NCBI GenBank assembly: GCA_907165065.1
Contig: OU015540.1
Location: 1,782,001-1,846,000 of the forward strand
Direction: 5' to 3'
Length of the DNA stretch: 64,000 bases
Origin: Caprimulgus europaeus
Lineage: Eukaryota; Chordata; Aves; Caprimulgiformes; Caprimulgidae
The translations under genes and the position numbers were made by a program. The notes under the pieces are model-generated. The model did no database searches and was not told where the DNA came from. It saw only the letters and a program-made list of their open reading frames with translations. Of the stretch, positions 62,101-64,000 are shown piece by piece. How positions within the stretch are numbered: position 1 is the first letter of the stretch; each line of letters opens with the position of its first letter.

Positions 62101-63514
62101 ATTCTGTTTTCTACAGTGGGATCCCAGGTTTGGGACTCAGGTGGTCTCTTCCCTGTTGTGCAGTGTGTTCTCGTGCCACAGCAGTCACTGTGCTGTGGAG
62201 GTGCTGCGTGCTTGTGAAATCACCTCTGGGTGTGGAGACCCTGAGTGAGTTCCTGCCCTGCAAAGGGATCGGTGTTAGGAGGGTGTGACACAGAACACCC
62301 TGCTCAGAGTTAAAAATCAATTGATGACTCAAATCTGGATCAAATCCACTGAGAAGCAGTTTCTCATTTTCAGCTGAAGGTGGCCCTGAGTGGCCAGTTT
62401 CTGAAAGCCCTCAGCTGCTCAGTTTTTTATGAACTTGTCAAATCTGGGCTGATTCTGAAGTTTTGTGAGTCCTCAATCAATGTCTGGTTTGCTGACTGTG
62501 ACTTTTTCTTGAGCCACCTTCTCCAGACACTCAGACTCTTGCCAGGTAATGTTTTATTCTGGGGTTGGAGAAGGACTTTTTCTTGGCAAGGCAAAGGGCA
62601 ATGTATTGTTAGATGTGTAATGGAAATACATAAAAGTAGAGGATAAACAAGTGCCATGGAAAGATTTACAGTACAGACTGAAGAATCATCATGTTCAGGA
62701 GGCCAAGTCAGCAATAATTAAAGACACTGTTTTGTTGTGGTTTCTTTTTTAATAGCAGATAAATCTTTTTGGAAATAGCCACTGCAGACATTACTCAGTT
62801 TCCATGTCTAGGCTGAAGTCAGCTTTGACACTACCATCAGTCCACCCCTTTTAATTTCATACAAGCTGTTGGTTTAACATGAAAGCAGAGCTGTGGAGGC
62901 AGACTTTGGCTTGTGTTTGTTTGACAAGTGACCAGCACACGAGGAGTGAATTTGCTGGATCACAGGGGAGGGTCAGGGGCTGAGACACAGCAATGGTGGC
63001 CCTGTCCTCATCCCTGTTGAGGGCTGCTGTGACGAGGGCACCTTTCTCTCTGTGAGAAAGTGGCACAGTTCAAAATGTGGTTTTGTTCTGAATTGGTGTG
63101 AAATCAGAAGTGCAAGAATATATGAAACCAAATAACTGGGCTGTGGATGACACCACCCACCACAGGTGACTGTGCACGTGCATGTGGATGTATATATTTA
63201 TCTATAAAGGAGAGGGCAGGTTAGGCTGCTCTGTTGCATCACAAGGTGTCAGCCTTGCTGTAAGGAGAAGCAACTGAGGACATGCAAAGTTTCTTAGCAG
63301 GTGGCTGACTCGTACTTGAAGCTGTAGAACACAGAGGCAGAGCTGCTTTGTACTTGAGAAGAAGGAGTGCCTGTCAGTTACAGCTCTGTTCTGCTGCACT
63401 TCAGTGTGTGTAGAGATGTCCCAGTGCTGATGATACTCAGAGCCAGAGGGAGCAGGAGCATTGCTGGGTGCCCACAGCACCTCCCCCTTTCTTTCCTGGC
63501 CCTCTGGAAGGTGA
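59111..63514. other. Intergenic region beyond the CIAO3 promoter
   Basis: No gene was recognised. Open frames are short and show no family similarity that I can name. In human, MSLN lies on this side of CIAO3; no mesothelin-like exon was recognised. One weak exon-like segment on the minus strand at 60218-60345 is listed in the findings. Confidence 0.5.
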
Positions 63515-63702
63515 GTGTGTGCTCATCCAAATTCACTGGAATAAGCTGCCCAGAGAGGGTGTGGAGTCTCCATCTCTGGAGATGTTCCAAACCCACCTGG
63601 ACACTTTCCTGTGTAACCTGGTGTAGGGAACCTGCTCTGGCAGGGGGGTTGGACTGGATGATCTCCTGAGGTCCCTTCCAACCCCACCAGTCTGGGATTC
63701 TA
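63515..63702 (+). mobile_element. CR1 LINE 3' fragment
   Basis: Sense CR1 3' end of a third subfamily: AGCTGCCCAGAGAGGGTGTG, then GGGGGTTGGACTGGATGATC, then GGTCCCTTCCAACCCCACC, ending CTGGGATTCTAAGG. About 190 bp, 5' truncated. Confidence 0.88.
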
Positions 63703-64000
63703 AGGACATGAGAACATGGCACAGCAGCTGACACCAGGAGTGCTGTTCCTGGAGTGCTGGGTGCCACATGCTTGTAATGCTGTGAGCACCACAGTACAAC
63801 CAGAACTGCTGGCTCAAGGGGCAGTGTCGTGGGAGCCTGGTTCTTCCTGAGCAGCTTTTTAGGGCCAAGCTGGGCTTTTGGAAGCATGGTTCAGCTCTGA
63901 GCCTCCTCCTGCTGCAAACTGGGCTTCCAATAATGTAACTGACTTGAAAACTGGTCCCACTTCTTAGCCCTGGCTGCTGATCTGTCATGAGTGTCTCCAG

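Noticed and set aside
62061-62131. Exon-like segment with a strong acceptor (CCTTCCCCCAG)
   Set aside because: The donor candidate (CCCAG|GTTTGG) is weak, no partner exon was found, and the peptide resembles nothing I know.
1-64000. Endogenous retrovirus, LTR element, Polinton or toxin remnant
   Set aside because: No paired LTRs, primer-binding site, or gag/pol/env-like or capsid-like segment was recognised. The reverse-transcriptase remnant near 37.9 kb belongs to a CR1 LINE.

Overview
The window looks like a gene-dense piece of a bird (or close reptile) genome. The evidence is vertebrate intron-exon genes, several CR1 LINE 3' ends with the typical sauropsid tail sequence, short introns and sharp CpG-island promoters. 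Five protein-coding genes can be reconstructed with canonical GT-AG junctions and consistent reading phase. All five belong to gene sets that in human lie on 16p13.3. No bacterial-type system, CRISPR array, tRNA, rRNA, endogenous retrovirus or Polinton was seen.

Layout. 1-7.2 kb: intergenic, no gene recognised, with two AT-rich blocks that may be conserved non-coding DNA. 7.27-7.98 kb: CpG island with YY1 and E2F sites and a good splice donor, the probable MEIOB promoter and non-coding first exon. 9.28-21.8 kb: MEIOB (+), 13 coding exons, 477 aa. 21.8-24.1 kb: empty intergenic DNA. 24.63-25.31 kb: FAHD1 (-), single exon, 224 aa. 25.68-35.44 kb: HAGH (+), 9 coding exons, 310 aa, divergent from FAHD1 across a 371-bp GC-rich shared promoter. 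37.9-38.7 kb: truncated CR1. 39.26-42.49 kb: HAGHL (+), 8 coding exons, about 283 aa. 42.5-46.4 kb: intergenic between convergent genes. 46.58-58.86 kb: CIAO3/NARFL (-), 11 exons, 476 aa, with a promoter carrying a perfect NRF1 palindrome. 59.1-64 kb: intergenic, one weak possible exon and a CR1 end.

How the genes relate. HAGH (glyoxalase II) and HAGHL are tandem paralogues: from the cytosolic start codon onward their coding exons match length for length (105, 65, 118, 109, 104, 102, about 80 bp). FAHD1 and HAGH are mitochondrial/cytosolic enzymes of oxaloacetate/acylpyruvate and methylglyoxal-derived thioester metabolism and share a promoter. CIAO3 is a cytosolic Fe-S assembly factor. MEIOB is a meiotic single-stranded-DNA binding protein. 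In human the MEIOB-FAHD1-HAGH block and the HAGHL-CIAO3 block are about 1 Mb apart; here they are adjacent, which fits a local origin of HAGHL.

The strongest observations are the exon-by-exon identity of HAGH and HAGHL, a candidate HAGH cassette exon that would switch off the mitochondrial form, full retention of the glyoxalase II active site in this HAGHL, a 19-bp minisatellite lying against a CIAO3 3' splice site, and four CACGCGTG palindromes around the HAGHL promoter.
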